Below are positions 17,007-24,938 of a stretch of 25,973 nt of DNA, piece by piece. Position numbers and translations under genes: made by a program. Source of the stretch: an uncultured Bacilli bacterium (GTDB lineage: Bacteria; Bacillota_I; Bacilli_A; RF39; UBA660); assembly GCA_948479395.1 (NCBI GenBank), contig CAOLUI010000013.1, forward strand, positions 1 to 25,973. Direction: 5' to 3'. Numbering within the stretch: position 1 is the first letter of the stretch; the number at the start of each line of letters is the position of its first letter. The notes beneath the pieces were generated by a model. The model searched no databases. It had not been told where the DNA came from and saw only the letters and a list, made by a program, of their open reading frames with translations.

Positions 17007-18557
17007 TTAAATTTCTATATTTTCTTTTAATTGTTTTGAATTATCAACTCGCTCATTTATCACTAAACTTGTAGTTGTTAAAAGCATAGTTGCTATAGAA
17101 CAAGCATTAATTAAGGCTTTCGATATCACTTGTAAAGAATCAATAACTTTTGTTTCACTTACTTTTTCATATTTATTATTATTAACATTATAAAGAATTG
17201 AAAAATTAGAACCTTCAATTTTTTTTTGAATATTTTCATAATCTAAGGCAGAATTAAACATAACTTGCTCAAATGGCTTGGTTAAAACTTCTCGCCATAT
17301 TTGTCCAGCATTACTATTATTATCAATATAAGGAATTATTTGTAATAAAGAAACCCCGCAGCCTAACAAAACTCCATCACGAGCTGAATAAACTGCTGAT
17401 ATAGCATCTTCTAAACGCATTCTTTTTTCACGTCGTTCTAATATTGTCGGCGCTCCTATTTCAATTTGAACTAAGCACTCCGTAAACATTGCAATTCTTT
17501 TAATATAAAATTTATCTTCAAAATCATCACTAATCTCTTTCAATTGAGATTTAATATTCAAAACATAATTACTAATTTTTTTATTTTTCTTAAAACTCAT
17601 TCTCATTTGATCATTATTAATAACTACATTGGTAATTTTCCCTATACTATCTAAAAAAACTGCTTTATTAATATCATGTATTATTTTGGCATTAGAAATA
17701 ATTTCTAAATCCTGATGGATCATTTTTTGTTTTAAACCATATTCTGCAACTTTTAACAAACAACAACTAAGTCCATCATTTAAAGAAAGAGAAATAATTT
17801 GATTTACAAAATATTCCGAAAAATCATTGGCTATAATTATTAAATTCTTCTTATTATCCATCACTTCGTTTAAAACTATACTAATACTTTCTATTTCTAA
17901 TAATTCATTATCAATAATAAGAATTAAAGCTTCTTTATAAACTAAAGAATTTTTACCTTTAAAAAAATAAGGAGAAACAACATCAACAAAACATGAATAT
18001 CCTTCAAAATAAGAAATATTTATAATATTTTCTGAAATTTCTTTTATAAAAATAGCATTTTTATCTGAAACCTTTTCAAAAATCTCACTTACCTTTAATC
18101 CTAACTCTTTATCATTCGCAGATATACAAGCTATATTTTGAACATTTTTATTTGAAGAAGATAATTTATTTTCATTTAATATTTCCAAAATTTTTTTTAA
18201 AACTTCTTCTAATTCTTTTTTTAATAAAAGAGGACTAATTCCTTTTCTAATATATTCTAAACTTAATAAATAAAGACTTTGAAAAATAACTAAAGTTGTT
18301 GTCGTTCCATCACCTACCTCCAAATTTGTTTTAATCGACGCTTCTTTGGCAAGCTCTAAAATAGTATTCTCCACCTTATCATCACTTGTAATATTTAAAG
18401 CAATTGTCACTCCATCATTTGTAATAAAAGGCGAAAAATCAGAAGGATTAATTATTACATTATTTCCTTTAGGACCTAAAGTTAATTTAACCGTATCACA
18501 CAACAAATTAATAGCATCTATCATCTTATTTTCTAATTTTTTTCCACTAACTACCAT
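17007..18557 (-). CDS. Divergent GroEL/Cpn60-like chaperonin
   Basis: A 516-residue group I chaperonin homologue. The ATP site is kept: LGPKGNNV at 27-34, NDGVTIA, GDGTTT at 82-87 and the Asp of RLEDA at about 384 that corresponds to the catalytic D398 of E. coli GroEL. The apical and C-terminal parts are strongly diverged. The usual GGG-VAL reads GCGVSLL (399-405), the ILDP segment is altered (VIDSLQV) and there is no GGM tail. It is about 25-30 residues shorter than GroEL and no groES lies nearby. Its ATG overlaps the TAA of the DUF4130 gene (TAATG), so it is translationally coupled to a DNA repair pair. A specialised folding or assembly role for those proteins is possible but inferred; a divergent housekeeping GroEL cannot be excluded. 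Confidence 0.85.
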   Translation of the reverse strand: MVVSGKKLENKMIDAINLLCDTVKLTLGPKGNNVIINPSDFSPFITNDGVTIALNITSDDKVENTILELAKEASIKTNLEVGDGTTTTLVIFQSLYLLSLEYIRKGISPLLLKKELEEVLKKILEILNENKLSSSNKNVQNIACISANDKELGLKVSEIFEKVSDKNAIFIKEISENIINISYFEGYSCFVDVVSPYFFKGKNSLVYKEALILIIDNELLEIESISIVLNEVMDNKKNLIIIANDFSEYFVNQIISLSLNDGLSCCLLKVAEYGLKQKMIHQDLEIISNAKIIHDINKAVFLDSIGKITNVVINNDQMRMSFKKNKKISNYVLNIKSQLKEISDDFEDKFYIKRIAMFTECLVQIEIGAPTILERREKRMRLEDAISAVYSARDGVLLGCGVSLLQIIPYIDNNSNAGQIWREVLTKPFEQVMFNSALDYENIQKKIEGSNFSILYNVNNNKYEKVSETKVIDSLQVISKALINACSIATMLLTTTSLVINERVDNSKQLKENIEI

Positions 18558-19303
18558 TACAATTCATCACTCACTTCTATAATATATTTCCAATACCTTT
18601 TTGGCATAAAATTACGACGACAAGTTTCATTTTTTCTCTCTTTTATTCCTATTACTTGATAAAAATTTTTCCATAAAGACTCAATTTTTTCCTCTTGATC
18701 ACTATATTCTATTGAAAAAGAAAAATCATTTTCTGATATTATATAAAAAGTTTTTTTATCATAAATAACTAATAATTTTCTCCCTACATCTTTTATAATC
18801 CAATATTCCTTTTTTAAACGCTTTTGAAAATGCATCGCTAAAAATAATAAAACATTATTAACTGGAGATATTTCAGCATATAATACTTTCGATTTTAATT
18901 CCTTAAAACGAATAAAGCCTTTTAATTTATGACTTTCATGTAAAACATATTTAGTTATTTCTAAAGATTTTCTCACACATTTTAAATCTCTCCTATAAAT
19001 TACTTTAGTACGATATTTTAAAGCATTTAAGAAAAAATAAAACAAAATCAATTCTTTATTTTCTTCATTAGATAAAAAAATACAACTCATTATTTTAAAA
19101 ACATAATTTCCCATATTTAAAATAATATATTTTATAATATTTTCTTTTTCTTCAATTTTTAAATTAATTACTTCTTCTATTAAAGTCGGATAATAATTAG
19201 TATTCTTAATATTATCAGGCACTATATTATTTTTCAAAAGAAAATAAATTAAACTTAAAAGACTTAAAAAATCATCATCATAAATATATACTTTATTCAT
19301 CAA
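18557..19303 (-). CDS. DUF4130 / TIGR03915 putative DNA repair protein
   Basis: A 248-residue protein with the family's two landmarks: the block ESHKLKGFIRFKEL followed by Y-A-E-I-S-P-VNN and HFQKRLKKEYWIIKD, and the C-terminal LWKNFYQVIGIKERKN ending in MPKRYWKYI. In other bacteria this gene is nearly always next to the radical SAM protein found here, and in some it is fused to a uracil-DNA-glycosylase-like domain; that domain is absent here. It probably acts with the radical SAM protein in an uncharacterised DNA modification or repair reaction. The start overlaps the radical SAM gene by 11 bases and the end overlaps the chaperonin start by one base. Confidence 0.88.
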   Translation of the reverse strand: MMNKVYIYDDDFLSLLSLIYFLLKNNIVPDNIKNTNYYPTLIEEVINLKIEEKENIIKYIILNMGNYVFKIMSCIFLSNEENKELILFYFFLNALKYRTKVIYRRDLKCVRKSLEITKYVLHESHKLKGFIRFKELKSKVLYAEISPVNNVLLFLAMHFQKRLKKEYWIIKDVGRKLLVIYDKKTFYIISENDFSFSIEYSDQEEKIESLWKNFYQVIGIKERKNETCRRNFMPKRYWKYIIEVSDEL

Positions 19304-20507
19304 ATAATCCTAGTTGTATTTTATTATCAAAGGATTCTTTTTTATTTTTTATAACCAAGTTAGCTTCAATAAAATCTTTTTTTAAAAAATCTATGTTCAT
19401 AAAATATTTACCATTACATGTAATAAAGTATTTAGCTCTCTTGAAGACTACCCCCATTTTCTTTAAATCTTCAAATCCTAATAAAAAATTTCTTCGACAA
19501 GTTACAACTCTCTTCGCTGATTTTATTCCTATTCCTGGTATTTTCAAAAGTTCATAATATGAACAATTATTTATTTCTTTTGGAAATTCCTTTAAATTTT
19601 TCAAAGCCCAATTAGTTTTAGGATCAACTAACAAATTAAAATTTGGATTATTAAAATCTAAAAGATCTTCCACTTTAAAATTATAAAATCTCATCAACCA
19701 ATCAGCTTGATATAACCTATTTTCTCTAACCAAAGGTGGTTTATTTAAAGAAGGTAACAAACTATCTTTATTTACTGATATATAAGCGGAATAAAAAAAT
19801 CTTTTTAAATGATATTTATCATACATTATAGAACTTCTATTTAAAATATCTAAATCTGTTTCTTTAGTTGCCCCAATAATCATTTGGGTACTTTGACCAG
19901 CGGGAACATATTTTTTACTTTGATTATCTTTAATATAATTCATTATATTATTTACCGTTCGCATATTTTTATTAGGCGCTAATAATAGTAAAGATTTTTC
20001 TGTTGGTAATTCCACATTTGCACTTAACCTATCTACTAACAAACCTAATTTATCTAACAATCTTTTACTAGCTCCTGGTATCGCCTTAGCATGAATATAT
20101 CCTCCAAAATGATATTTATGGCGTAACAAAAATATAGTTTTAATCATCAATTCCATTGTATAATCTGAATTTTTAATAATTCCCGAACTTAAAAATAACC
20201 CCTCAATATAATTGCGACGATAAAAATTAATGGTAATTTCACAAACTTCTTCTGGAGTAAAAATCGCTCTTTTAATACTATTACTCTTTCGATTTAAACA
20301 ATATTTACAATCATAAATACAACAATTAGTCATCAATATTTTTAAAAGCGAAATACACCTTCCATCCGACGAAAAAGAATGACAAATTCCCGAAATCGAT
20401 GTATTACCCAGTCCATTTTTGTTTTTTCTAGAACTTCCACTAGAAGAACAAGAAGCATCATACTTTGCACTATCAGCTAAAATTGTTAATTTTTCTTTTA
20501 AATTCAA
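19293..20507 (-). CDS. Putative DNA modification/repair radical SAM protein (TIGR03916)
   Basis: A radical SAM enzyme of 404 residues. The [4Fe-4S] motif is C-x3-C-x2-C at residues 63, 67 and 70 (CIYDCKYC), preceded by the family signature KYDASCSSSGSSR and GICHSFSSDGRC. RNYIEGLFLSSGI and the DYTMELMI helix complete the barrel. A helix-hairpin-helix DNA-binding motif follows at about 325-345 (LLKIPGIGIKSAKRVV). The family is predicted to modify or repair DNA, with unknown chemistry. I choose the TTG start at 20507: the predicted transcript begins near 20517, so GGTGA five bases before the TTG is the only ribosome site. TTG (20519) and GTG (20516) upstream are alternatives and would be nearly leaderless. 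It is the first gene of the operon with DUF4130 and the chaperonin. Confidence 0.9.
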   Translation of the reverse strand: MNLKEKLTILADSAKYDASCSSSGSSRKNKNGLGNTSISGICHSFSSDGRCISLLKILMTNCCIYDCKYCLNRKSNSIKRAIFTPEEVCEITINFYRRNYIEGLFLSSGIIKNSDYTMELMIKTIFLLRHKYHFGGYIHAKAIPGASKRLLDKLGLLVDRLSANVELPTEKSLLLLAPNKNMRTVNNIMNYIKDNQSKKYVPAGQSTQMIIGATKETDLDILNRSSIMYDKYHLKRFFYSAYISVNKDSLLPSLNKPPLVRENRLYQADWLMRFYNFKVEDLLDFNNPNFNLLVDPKTNWALKNLKEFPKEINNCSYYELLKIPGIGIKSAKRVVTCRRNFLLGFEDLKKMGVVFKRAKYFITCNGKYFMNIDFLKKDFIEANLVIKNKKESFDNKIQLGLFDE

Positions 20508-20523
20508 ATTAATCACCAAAAAT

Positions 20524-20552
20524 ATTATAATACAACTTATAGCATTTTACAA
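20524..20552 (-). promoter_or_regulatory. Promoter of the radical SAM-DUF4130-chaperonin operon
   Basis: On the minus strand TTGTAA (20547-20552) and TATAAT (20524-20529) are 17 bases apart. The predicted start falls only about ten bases before the chosen TTG codon, giving an unusually short leader. Confidence 0.65.
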
Positions 20553-20592
20553 ACATAAGTTCGTGCCAAAAATAAACCATTTTTATCCAATT

Positions 20593-20616
20593 AAAAAGAA
20601 CATATTTAATATGTCC
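20593..20616 (-). terminator. Intrinsic terminator of the DUF1307 lipoprotein gene
   Basis: On the minus strand GGACATAT pairs with ATATGTTC (eight pairs, one G-U) around a TAA loop, followed by five T. The stem starts at the lipoprotein stop codon (TAG, 20616-20618). It insulates the radical SAM operon downstream. Confidence 0.65.
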
Positions 20617-21062
20617 TATTTTTCACAAGTAGCACCTAATGATTCATATGCACTTTTTAAATCATTTACACTAACTTTGCCATTTTTAATTAATTGACTA
20701 TTTGCAGAATCAATTTCAATCATTTTCTTGGTATCAACTTTTTCATAATTAATATCAGCCGTACTTGTTAAAGTATTTCCATCAATCGAAACATTATAAT
20801 CATAACTTTCTAAATCTTTATATGGTTCATATGTAGCTTCAATAGTAGTTTTATAGTTATCTAAAAGTTCTTTAGAATCACTAGTAACCTTTTCAGTAGA
20901 TTTTACTCTTTTAACAGTATCATTAGAATAATTTACTTCATATTTTAAATCTACTTGCATTCCACTTTGATTCATGGTACGACTACAAGTCATTGTTTTT
21001 TCTGCTCCACATCCAGCAGTTAAAAATACAGAAAAACAAACCAATAAAATAACTTTTTTCAT
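20616..21062 (-). CDS. DUF1307 (YehR-like) lipoprotein
   Basis: The product has 148 residues from the ATG at 21062, preceded by AGGTGTGA; an in-frame ATG at 21095 lacks a ribosome site. It has a lipoprotein signal peptide with lipobox LTAGC (Cys at about 18), followed by a small domain. The domain opens with MTCSRTM and repeats alternating polar strands, ending GATCEK. This matches DUF1307/YehR-type lipoproteins with two Cys that may form a disulfide. The function is unknown. An extended -10 (TGATATACT) lies about 30 bases upstream on the minus strand. It forms a single-gene unit with its own terminator. Confidence 0.8.
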   Translation of the reverse strand: MKKVILLVCFSVFLTAGCGAEKTMTCSRTMNQSGMQVDLKYEVNYSNDTVKRVKSTEKVTSDSKELLDNYKTTIEATYEPYKDLESYDYNVSIDGNTLTSTADINYEKVDTKKMIEIDSANSQLIKNGKVSVNDLKSAYESLGATCEK

Positions 21063-21184
21063 TCTCTCACACCTTTCATAATATAAGTATATCAAAAAAA
21101 GTATTTTGTGAGAAGTAAAACATAAAATTTTAGTATTTTTATAACTATCTTTTAAAATTTATATTTAACAATCTATTCTTCATT

Positions 21185-21395
21185 AAAACTTTTTAATATT
21201 TTTATTTTGTCATTCCGTTTATCCATTATCATTTCGTCCAAGTATCATCACTTCCGCTAAAGAGAGAAAGGAAAATAAATCCTCTTTTACAAATACTTCA
21301 TTCCTATTCCCAATCTCCCATTTCCCTTCCAATTTAAAATGCTCGAAACAATACTTTTATTTGAATTCTCAACAAATAAAAATACCACCTTTTTC
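21185..21395 (-). pseudogene. Decayed DUF4357-domain gene fragment
   Basis: The 327-base interval between the lipoprotein gene and the 312-aa gene has no intact ORF. On the minus strand one frame reads KWEIGNRNEVFVKED, LFSFLSLAEVMILGRNDNG, then stop, TE, stop, QNKNIKKF. This aligns with KWEFLREANIVNSDGVFIKDYLFSSPSTAAAMILGRNANGLIEWKNQNKKTL in the gene at 24939-25361, including the SP-AA and GR-NG core of DUF4357. It has lost about eight residues, has several in-frame stops, and the upstream part (S-rich segment around 21360-21395) is in another frame. It is a remnant of a second copy of that domain. The rest of the interval shows nothing recognisable. Confidence 0.75.
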
Positions 21396-21422
21396 CATTT
21401 AAAATATCAATAATTTATTTTA

Positions 21423-22361
21423 TTACAAGCCTTTTCTTGGAGGAACATATAAGAGTTTTCTGGTAAAATCTTTTTGAGAATCTCCTATAATATCAACTTT
21501 TTCACCATAAAGAACCTCAAAAATATGATTGTAATCATCATTAGAAAACTCTTGAATGTTATTATTTCTTTTATAAATAATTATACTAATTAATACTTTA
21601 GCAATAAAAGAATCAAATGGATGAATATTAAAATCCATTACATCTTTTATTCCCTTTACCTTATATCCTCCAGAAAAATTTAAACTTGAACGCATATTAC
21701 TACTAAAAATTTGCTTTTTTTCTGATACTTCAAAAGAATCATATTGACCATAATATCCATCATAATAATTTATTGACCCCAATACATCAGTTTCATTTCT
21801 TGTTAAACATTCAATTTCAATTGAATTAGAATAATCTTCTTTTGCCTCTATATTTATTATATTTTGACCTCTAGCATTACAAAAAACATTAAGATATAAT
21901 TTATTAGAATTAATAAACTTGCCATTATATTCCTCAAAGGGTTCTAAAGTTTTATCATTTCCTACTAAAAAATATAAATGAGGTATAGATTTTCGCCACG
22001 CGTCATAACACAATTCAACTGCTCCAATTGTCAAAATATGATATTCCTTATCTGTTCTAAACTGATAAAGATATTTTATAATTTCTACAAGTTCTTTTAT
22101 ATTCAATTCTCCGTATTCATACAATGGAAAATTATTTAAATTTAAACTTAAATAAATTTCCAAAGCTTTCATATTAGGAAAATTCTCATATAAAACAAAC
22201 TCTTTATTATTCTTTTGCATATAAAAATCTTGATAAGATTGAGCTATCTCGCTAAATTTTAATCTACATTGGCTATCAAATTTTTTGATTTTTCTCTTTG
22301 CTTCCTCCTTTTGTAAATTTATATACTCAATATCTTTCATAAGCTTATTAATTTTATTCAT
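21423..22361 (-). CDS. Hypothetical protein with N-terminal coiled coil
   Basis: A 312-residue soluble protein, not recognised. Residues 1-35 form a charged coiled coil (INKLMKDIEYINLQKEEAKR). The middle is mixed alpha/beta with many aromatic residues (AVELCYDAWRKSIPHLYFLVG; INYYDGYYGQYDSFEV), and the end is ...LLYVPPRKGL. AAGGAG precedes the ATG. It is the last gene of a four-gene operon (23767-21423) with gaps of 22, 26 and 44 bases, in an accessory region beside a decayed gene. A role in conflict or defence is possible only by location. Confidence 0.65.
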   Translation of the reverse strand: MNKINKLMKDIEYINLQKEEAKRKIKKFDSQCRLKFSEIAQSYQDFYMQKNNKEFVLYENFPNMKALEIYLSLNLNNFPLYEYGELNIKELVEIIKYLYQFRTDKEYHILTIGAVELCYDAWRKSIPHLYFLVGNDKTLEPFEEYNGKFINSNKLYLNVFCNARGQNIINIEAKEDYSNSIEIECLTRNETDVLGSINYYDGYYGQYDSFEVSEKKQIFSSNMRSSLNFSGGYKVKGIKDVMDFNIHPFDSFIAKVLISIIIYKRNNNIQEFSNDDYNHIFEVLYGEKVDIIGDSQKDFTRKLLYVPPRKGL

Positions 22362-22404
22362 AAAAACTCCTTAAAAATTTAAATTAAAATATAAAAAATT
22401 ATTT

Positions 22405-22797
22405 TTATTTCTTTCGAATTACTAATTCATCATATCCCGTTAAACTATCTGGCTCTCGCCTAAAAATATAATTGTCTAATTCATATATTACAACTTCACA
22501 AGTTGTATCAACAATAGTTCCATCTTTTAAATGTCCTCCAATTGTTTTACCAGTATTATCTGCTACTGATACGTGAATATGAACATCATCTTTGGCTACT
22601 GTTCCAGTTATACTTACAATTTCATAATATTCTTCTTTATCAATATAATTTTTGGCCTCAGCAAGACGAATATGCAAATGTTTAACACAACCAACAGCTG
22701 AAACAACAACTCCAGCCAAGATATTTTTCTTTTGACAATAAGCAATTATTTCTTTTTTCAAATCATTTCCTCTTATTAATCTAAACGCATGTACCAT
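22405..22797 (-). CDS. PPC/DUF296 domain protein
   Basis: A 130-residue single PPC (plants and prokaryotes conserved) domain. FRLIRGNDLKKEI is the opening strand and helix. SAVGCVKHLHIRLAE follows, then the core VHIHVSVADNTGKTIGGHL, which is the family's HxHxS and GGH metal/DNA-related motif, and TTCEVVIYE. The terminal RREPDSLTGYDELVI also matches the family. Plant members fused to AT-hooks bind AT-rich DNA; the bacterial single-domain forms are poorly known and form trimers. GAGGAGG lies upstream of the ATG. It is the third gene of the operon, 26 bases from the DUF7832-like gene and 44 from the last gene. Confidence 0.9.
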   Translation of the reverse strand: MVHAFRLIRGNDLKKEIIAYCQKKNILAGVVVSAVGCVKHLHIRLAEAKNYIDKEEYYEIVSITGTVAKDDVHIHVSVADNTGKTIGGHLKDGTIVDTTCEVVIYELDNYIFRREPDSLTGYDELVIRKK

Positions 22798-22822
22798 TTT
22801 TCCTCCTCATTTTAAAATACAC

Positions 22823-23290
22823 TTACTTTGAATCTTTCTTAAATATTTTATTTAAAAAACTCTTTTTTTCTTCTTTAAGTGGTATCTTCAAATAATTAGC
22901 ATATACTTCATCCAAATAGGAAAAAACTCTTTGTCTATCCTCTAAATTATATTTTTTTGTATATGGATCATGTTTTACAATTGATGAATAATTATCTAAA
23001 TAGCTATCGTATGCAAAAAAAGCAAATTTTTGACCCCGTTCATTTAAATCAACATCCCAGAACTTGCTATCACAATTTTCAACTAAAAATTGCAAACCAT
23101 TTATTTCAGAATCTGTCACTTTTTTATATTCTGCTACATCATGAGTTTCTGGATTATCTGGTGCAAATCCATTTTTATATGCCCACTCCATAAAATAACC
23201 AATATGTACACCTGCTTTTTCAATAGAATCTTCTTCTGAGCCATTAGTAACTACATCATCTAAATGCCACTCTATTTTATCTATAGTCAT
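22823..23290 (-). CDS. DUF7832-like small acidic protein
   Basis: A 155-residue acidic protein. The opening IEWHLDD, the central AGVHIGYFMEWAYKNGF and the later VTDSEINGLQFLVENCDSKFW resemble DUF7832-type proteins (W-H-...-E, HIG-WA). These often occur next to contact-dependent toxins as candidate immunity proteins. No toxin is seen here, so that role is not established. AGGAG lies upstream of the ATG. It lies 22 bases after the 151-aa gene. Confidence 0.6.
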   Translation of the reverse strand: MTIDKIEWHLDDVVTNGSEEDSIEKAGVHIGYFMEWAYKNGFAPDNPETHDVAEYKKVTDSEINGLQFLVENCDSKFWDVDLNERGQKFAFFAYDSYLDNYSSIVKHDPYTKKYNLEDRQRVFSYLDEVYANYLKIPLKEEKKSFLNKIFKKDSK

Positions 23291-23311
23291 AAATTTTTCT
23301 CCTAACTTAAT

Positions 23312-23767
23312 TTAATTAATTTCCTTTACTAAAGATAATCTCTTTCCATCAGCATAATTTTCCCCTTGTAATTCCCTCAACATATGCAAATAACCCTCTA
23401 ATAAAATATTTTTCTCAATTTCATTTAACTGATCGGGTAAATATTGAAGATATAATTGATATAAATAGGTATTAGGGGAAAAGCTTCCTCTTTTTAAAAT
23501 ATAACGTATAACAAAGGATTTTCTTTTCAACAAATAATCACATAAAGTACTTTCTTCACTAGCTTCTAAATTTATTCTAAAATCAAAAAAATTATCCTTA
23601 TTATGTGACTTATTTAATACTAATTTTTGAGCAAATTCATCAATTGCCTGAAATCTTACCCATTCGGTTATATCTCTTAAAGATTCTCCAAATTCATAAT
23701 TATTAAGCCATAACTTAAGTAAATCAATTTTAGACTTAGAATAAATACCTAAAATATTATTTTTCAT
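23312..23767 (-). CDS. Hypothetical helical protein, first gene of the accessory operon
   Basis: A 151-residue protein, mainly helical, with no signal peptide, not recognised. It contains SLRDITEWVRFQAIDEFAQKL and ends MLRELQGENYADGKRLSLVKEI. GGTGG lies upstream of the ATG. Several TATAAT-like hexamers lie 45-65 bases upstream (minus strand), but none has a good -35. It opens the operon of four genes that ends at 21423, and the small acidic product after it suggests an immunity-type context (inference). Confidence 0.6.
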   Translation of the reverse strand: MKNNILGIYSKSKIDLLKLWLNNYEFGESLRDITEWVRFQAIDEFAQKLVLNKSHNKDNFFDFRINLEASEESTLCDYLLKRKSFVIRYILKRGSFSPNTYLYQLYLQYLPDQLNEIEKNILLEGYLHMLRELQGENYADGKRLSLVKEIN

Positions 23768-24383
23768 TTAACCACCATCATTTATTATTTTCCAATAAGC
23801 ACGAACAAAAAAAACTAAAAATTATATATTATTATAATATAGCATCATTAAACACCATAAAAGAAAACTTTAGCCATCATATTATGATGAAATAATTCAT
23901 TAAATATTATTATATCATATAACCTTTAAAAACTATTTAAAATTTATTCGAATTATTTTAACTCTATTTCACAATTTAGTATTTCTTTCTATCCATATTA
24001 ATTTGCTTGAGCCATAAAAAATAAACAAATCAAAAATAAAAACTATATATGTTACATTATATTTTTTAGCTAATTTCAGAAAAATAATAAAGTAACATAC
24101 TACTTAATTTTTACTTATTTTGTAACTATTATCAATATCATACCTTTTCTTATTCAATAAGTTAGTTGCAAAAAAGATTACAATAAACTCTACTAAATGA
24201 ATTTTAACATTATTAAATTATTTACTTGACAATATTCTTTAATAAAAAAATAACTTCTCCAAGTTTTAAAATATATTATTTATATATATTCTTTTTTCAA
24301 CTTTTCGAAGCCACTTCACATTTCATTGACAGGTAATAAAAAAGATTATCAAAAATTTTATTTTTTATTAACTTTCTTAAATT
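23768..24383. other. Gene-poor AT-rich stretch (616 bp)
   Basis: No convincing gene is seen on either strand; open frames are short and lack ribosome sites. It holds a perfect palindrome CATCATATTATGATG (23875-23889), about 110 bases upstream of the 151-aa gene. There is also an inverted repeat TATGTTAC (24048-24055) / GTAACATA (24092-24099), and two TTGACA boxes without a matching -10. It may be a decayed remnant plus regulatory DNA. Confidence 0.5.
23875..23889. promoter_or_regulatory. Palindromic operator candidate
   Basis: CATCATATTATGATG has seven-base perfect arms around a central T. It lies upstream of the accessory operon. A regulator is not identified. Confidence 0.35.
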
Positions 24384-24830
24384 TTAACTATTCTCTTCTA
24401 ATTTTATATAAGGTGTATCTACACCATCTTGTAATCTAAAATCGCATTCTTCCTCATTTTCAGGTTTTAAATGAAGAGCATGAACTATAATTAAATACGC
24501 TTCATGAAACCATTTTTTTATATCTTCATTAGGATGTTTAAATCCTATTATCTCACATGCAAAGCACATATGCATATAAAAATGAATGGGATATTTATCA
24601 CAATTAGAAGCATATTTCTTTACGTCTTCTAGACTCATATCTTCAACCATAAAAGGCGTGTTTTTGGTTCCAGCATTTTTTAAAACAACATTTCTTATTT
24701 TACGAACTAATCTTTTAGAAATATCTTCTTTAGTTAGTCCATCACAACCTCTTAAAGAAGATAAAACAACTGTTTGTTGCTTGTAAGAAATATTATCATT
24801 ACTTAACCAATCTTGTACAACTGATTTCAT
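24384..24830 (-). CDS. Phage-type small conserved protein
   Basis: The product has 148 residues. The ATG at 24830 follows a perfect AGGAGG; an ATG at 24875 has no site. The region KQQTVVLSSLRGCDGLTKEDISKRLVRKIRNVV, with LRGCDG and the following K-D-x-S-K, is typical of small proteins encoded by prophages of Gram-positive bacteria. The rest (FYMHMCFACEIIGFKHP) is helical. The function is unknown. An inverted repeat of ten-base arms lies 44 bases upstream of the start and may control it. No other phage genes are seen, so this may be a solitary remnant. Confidence 0.62.
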   Translation of the reverse strand: MKSVVQDWLSNDNISYKQQTVVLSSLRGCDGLTKEDISKRLVRKIRNVVLKNAGTKNTPFMVEDMSLEDVKKYASNCDKYPIHFYMHMCFACEIIGFKHPNEDIKKWFHEAYLIIVHALHLKPENEEECDFRLQDGVDTPYIKLEENS

Positions 24831-24873
24831 ACAACCTCCTAAATATATCAAAACTTTAATAATTTTGAGTAAC

Positions 24874-24901
24874 ATTCACATGACACATTAATCATGGGAA
24901 T
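24874..24901. promoter_or_regulatory. Inverted repeat upstream of the phage-type gene
   Basis: ATTCACATGA and TCATGGGAAT are inverted repeats matching at nine of ten positions, separated by eight bases. The element lies between the split GIY-YIG/DUF4357 gene and the phage-type gene. No U-run follows on either strand, so an operator is more likely than a terminator. Confidence 0.45.
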
Positions 24902-24938
24902 TTCAAATTTTAATTTTACTACCATTCAACATTACTAT

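Noticed and set aside
18346..18582. Plus-strand ORF opposite the chaperonin start
   Set aside because: Shadow of the conserved N-terminal region of the chaperonin.
20419..20697. Plus-strand ORF spanning the radical SAM start and terminator
   Set aside because: It crosses a promoter and a terminator of opposite-strand genes and resembles no protein.
22957..23193. Plus-strand ORF inside the DUF7832-like gene
   Set aside because: Shadow frame; no ribosome site and no domain.
24240..24340. Possible further DUF4357 debris (minus-strand frame with VASKS then stop and KK)
   Set aside because: Only a few residues agree with the intact copy and the nucleotide match is poor; could be chance in AT-rich DNA.
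24586..24786. Plus-strand ORF inside the phage-type gene
   Set aside because: Shadow of the conserved LRGCDG region on the other strand.
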